Assembly (NCBI GenBank): GCA_037975125.1
Contig: CM075862.1
Span: 13,713,125-13,777,124, forward strand
Length of the DNA stretch: 64,000 nucleotides
Origin: Latrodectus hesperus
Lineage: Eukaryota; Arthropoda; Arachnida; Araneae; Theridiidae
Direction of reading: 5' to 3'
Shown: positions 60,591 through 64,000 of the stretch, piece after piece
Layout: each line of letters starts with the position of its first letter
Numbering within the stretch: the first letter of the stretch is position 1
Translations under genes and position numbers: made by a program
The notes under the pieces: generated by a model
Told to the model about the DNA's origin: nothing
Databases searched by the model: none
The model's input: the letters and a program-made list of their open reading frames with translations, nothing else

Positions 60591-63020
60591 TTCTTCGTTT
60601 CGCTTATGTGTGGTTACGTTTCGTTTCATTTTATTATTTGTAATTGCATTGTTTTCAGTTTATATTTTGGTCGGTTAAAATAGGAGGAAGAATACCAATC
60701 AGTGTTACGTGACGAGGTTGAAATTTCCTCTGGCGCTTTCTTCATCCAGATGAATATTAATTCACTGGCATAACGACTTATTTATACTAAGTCTAATTTC
60801 GTATATTATTTAAAAATTGAATGTTGTTGAGATCTTTGCACATTTTTATAGTAATTTTTTAATTATATGCACAATAATTTAAAAAAATTTACTGCTTATT
60901 GTGACATGGATTAAAATGAATTTCTAAAGTGAACCATCCAATTAGCCACGAGACAATATTCTATACTTAATCAAGAATTTTTTTTTATTCTGAAAATTTA
61001 ATCATACTCTACACATTTATTAACAAAATACACATATCTACAGAGAAATTTATAATTCGCAAGGGGAAATCTAAAATTATTTTTCTTTATTTGTTTTTAA
61101 AAAATTAGGAATTTAAATTCATGATTTCTTTTTTATCTCTGTATGCATTTCATATTACGTAATTTGTGGTTCATATTTATAGTACTTTAAGAAAATATAA
61201 TCTTTATAATATAGAAAAATTATTTTTCCCAGTTCCCAACTATAATGATTTTTCAAACTTACGACATTTTAAATTGATAACAACTTGAATTGTGAATTTC
61301 CTTAACTTTGATTAAGGGAGATGTCCCATTAGTATACATAAAATGAGTCTTCGTGATGTTAAGTAAAAGGTAACCAAACTTATCCAGCCACTCTTAGAAG
61401 TATCATTTCACCTAGAGGATGTAATATTTTTCTAATAAAACTTCTCTTATTGCTAATCATGTTTATCAATTCATCTTAATAATAAATTCAAATTCTAAAT
61501 AAGTTTACCTTGAGCAGGTTTTTAATTTCTTTATTAACATAGGACATACTTAAACAGGGCAAGACATGGAAAAAGAACAAAGACATGTAACAAAAGAACA
61601 ACTACATCGCTAGGCGCAGAAACTTATTCTACTTGTAAACAAAGATATTCGTGCAGTGCGCCCTCTATAGACAAATAGTTGCAACAGAGGATATTGCGAC
61701 CGATTCTTCAAGTACCAGCCGCATTTAATGAACATGGCGGTTTTCGGCTCGTCCAGGTGTTGAACCCACAACTCTTTAGTCTTATTCATGATTCCTTATT
61801 TTACCAGATATAGGTAGTAGTTGTAAATTATTACAATTACAAGGGCTCACACCATGGTCCAGTCACAAAACAGAGTTCTTCAAAATATGAAGTTATGGAT
61901 TCGAGTCCAGCTGATGCTAAGCAAACTTACTGTTCCGATCAATTAACTGAAGGTCTTGTCAGTTAACTGTATTCAGCTAAAAGAGCTTGTTTCTGATACA
62001 CTCTAAGGGAGAATTAAATCTAATTATAATCACGCGTCTGGATAAAATTGCGTTCATTAACTTTAAAGTTGTTGTTTCTTTCGTTCCAGTTGCGATCATG
62101 ATTATGCCACGTTATTACGATTTTTATTTTTTTAAAAATATCCATAACGTTTCATCTACGTCACATCGAATTGAGACGGCGTCGTAAATCCGACGTGTTG
62201 ACGAATTTGCTGCCTGCTTTCAAATCCCCTTTTTCGAACGGCAGCAAACAAGGCAAAATTCACCATCGAATGTCTGATTGTCATTGGCCAAGAGAAAAAT
62301 CCATTTTTCATGATTTTTACCAGTAATAAAAAAGTATTTTTGAAATAGAATTTTTTACGTTTGTAAAAGTTTTCATAATCATGAAAATGACCTGTTTTTA
62401 TAAATAATTAGTTTTCAAATCTTGAGCTATATTTCTCCCAAAATTGAACATGTTGAAAATAGAACAGAAGAAAGAGCAAAATGAAAGGCAAAATATGTAC
62501 TTTATGGTTAAGATGATTTAAATTTTTTATCTTTTTTGTTTAAAATATTTCTGTTTGATATTAAGAGGTTGCAATACAATCTTGGCAGTCTAATGACGAA
62601 AGATTTGTCTTTCGTAATGTGTTTCTTTAAAGAATAAATCACACTATTTTAATATCATTATCGGTATAGAAATATTAAATTCTTAATGTGTGAAATCATG
62701 TTTTTCAAAGTCTTTTTTTTATTTTTTTTAACTCTTATACGTCTGTAATTTAATTGACAAGCGGTGATTAGCATGCTGCTGAGATAACATAGTCTGTTTC
62801 ATTTTAAGCCATTTTTATTGTTATGTAAACGTTGGAAATTAATGGTGACAAACAATTTTACTTTTTTTTATTTTCCGTTTTTTGTTTTAAAATAGTCCTT
62901 TATAAATTGAGTTTAATGAACCAATGGATTCTTTTCAGAATTTACTGACAATTTCATAATAATGTGATCATTAATTCTCCAGTTTTACACTAAAAATGTA
63001 TTTAGTTTCGCTTAGTAGTA
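60591..63020. other. Mostly AT-rich, weak repeat traces
   Basis: About 61840-61990 (GGATTCGAGTCC) and 61755-61790 (a GGTGTTGAACCCAC motif, B-box-like on the minus strand) suggest further tRNA-like SINE remnants. The short frame at 61987-62187 is unassigned. No gene found. Confidence 0.45.
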
Positions 63021-64000
63021 CAGGTAACCCTCCTATAACACGGTAGTTAGATTCGTAGAAAATGCCGTGTTGTGTGAAATCGTGTTGTATGAGACCCAGA
63101 ACTAGTACAAAAAGAGGGGTTACGTTCCAAAAACTTATTAAAAACAAATATTTTTTTAATTCGAAATAAACAACTTAATTTTTATTAAATAATAAATGTA
63201 TATCCAACACAAAATAAGAAAAAAAATATTTTAATCTAACGCAACCCTAATTTAATGAATTTATTCGTCGTCACTGCTCAGTACAATCAACCGAGAACGT
63301 TTTTTGGGTGGAACGATATCTCCTTCACTTTCAGAACTTTTTTCTCTATTTAAAGTTTTTGTATGTTTTCCCCTCTTAAAAAATCTCTAATGGAACTTTG
63401 CTGACTAGTTCTTACTAGGTCGTTGTAAATTTCGCGGTATGGAGTTAAATAGTTTTGCAGCTCCCTTTTGAATTTTCGACTTCTTTCCGTGGAAGGGTCT
63501 GTTTTCAAGAAAAATGACTCGAGATTTTCCGCTAAGCATAGGTCTTCTTGTAATTCTTTTAATGTTAAATTCTTAACTGCACAATCTTCATCAGAGTCGT
63601 CCTCAAAATATATTTGATTTGCATCCAGGGATACCATTTCCATCAAATCCGCTTCGTCAACTTCTTCTTCCACTAATAATTCTTGAATGTCTTCAGTAGC
63701 CATATCCACAAAACCTTTGCCTCCGATTGATTTAGCGACTTTTAATATGGCACCAATTTCGTTTTCTGATGTTTCACGCATGTTTTCTGTTTCAACTGAA
63801 GAGGGCCATATCTTCTTCCAACACGCATTTAAGGTTGATGTTTTTATTTCTTTCAGCGACAAAGATATGATTTCGATACAGTGCTTGATTGAAAATTTCT
63901 TCCAAGCTTCCATTACGCTAATTGATTCCGAATCGGTTGCGTCTAAAATCCACTGTAAGGATCTTCTTATATAATACGTTTTAAAGGTATAAATAATACC
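63021..64000 (-). mobile_element. pogo/Tigger-like element, cut by the window edge
   Basis: Right after TA (63019-63020) comes CAGGTAACCCTCCTATAACA, then CACGGTAG and paired CCGTGTTGTGTGAAATCG modules, typical of pogo/Tigger termini. About 330 bp of non-coding end separates it from the transposase stop codon at 63350. The other end is outside the window. Confidence 0.85.
63350..64000 (-). CDS. Tigger/pogo transposase, C-terminal 216 residues, open to the edge
   Basis: The minus-strand frame is open from the window edge to TAG at 63350-63352. It begins GIIYTFKTYYIRRSLQWILD, a block I recognise from the end of the DDE domain in Tigger-type transposases. SLKEIKTSTLNACWKKIWPS and an acidic region (ELLVEEEVDEADLMEM) follow, then a charged tail. 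The Met at 63913 is internal, not the start. The DDE residues lie beyond the window. No stop or frameshift is visible in this part, unlike the other Tigger piece at 24515-24760. Confidence 0.85.
   Translation of the reverse strand, partial: GIIYTFKTYYIRRSLQWILDATDSESISVMEAWKKFSIKHCIEIISLSLKEIKTSTLNACWKKIWPSSVETENMRETSENEIGAILKVAKSIGGKGFVDMATEDIQELLVEEEVDEADLMEMVSLDANQIYFEDDSDEDCAVKNLTLKELQEDLCLAENLESFFLKTDPSTERSRKFKRELQNYLTPYREIYNDLVRTSQQSSIRDFLRGENIQKL

Noticed and set aside
63687..63974. 95-codon + strand frame at the window end
   Set aside because: It is the antisense shadow of the Tigger transposase frame, which has clear family motifs.

Overview
The window is AT-rich, intron-rich animal DNA dominated by transposable elements. 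An arthropod, most likely an arachnid such as a spider, fits best. I infer this from the Rsk gene structure, the abundance of Tc1/mariner elements with TA targets, and interspersed repeats that resemble ones I recall from spider genomes. Nothing in the sequence proves the species.

Layout. Positions 1-18001 hold the 3' two thirds of one host gene on the + strand, a p90 ribosomal S6 kinase (Rsk/RPS6KA). I placed twelve coding exons, from the catalytic loop of the N-terminal AGC kinase to the stop codon. The exons upstream of 4173 were not found and probably lie outside the window. The introns are AT-rich and nearly free of repeats, apart from one mariner fossil and one perfect 29-bp inverted repeat. 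Positions 18002-24278 are the 3' UTR and AT-rich intergenic DNA. From about 24.3 kb to the end the character changes to densely packed, often nested repeats.

DNA transposons in the repeat zone: two pogo/Tigger pieces (24279-24760 and 63021-64000, the second with a reading frame open to the window edge); Tc1-like copies (27090-27880 decayed, 37346-38757 with three stops, 55729-56946 of DD36E spacing); mariner copies (12465-12860, 35016-36251, 51090-52130); two DD41D-type elements lying back to back (41732-43313 broken, 43324-45257 apparently intact); and a 498-bp MITE (39418-39915). Retroelements: a gypsy-like gag/protease fossil (30200-31745) interrupted by an RTE-like LINE tail with an 11-bp target duplication, a second LINE tail (54490-54970), and several tRNA-derived SINE families. 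Tandem DNA: a 165-bp satellite (52310-53936, about ten units), a degenerate ~90-bp array (25921-26457), and many long (TA)n tracts, several of which abut TA-targeting transposons.

The only convincing host protein gene is Rsk. The best candidate for something active is the 1.93-kb DD41D element with an uninterrupted 345-codon transposase and ~276-bp terminal inverted repeats. I found no host operon, CRISPR array or multi-gene system.
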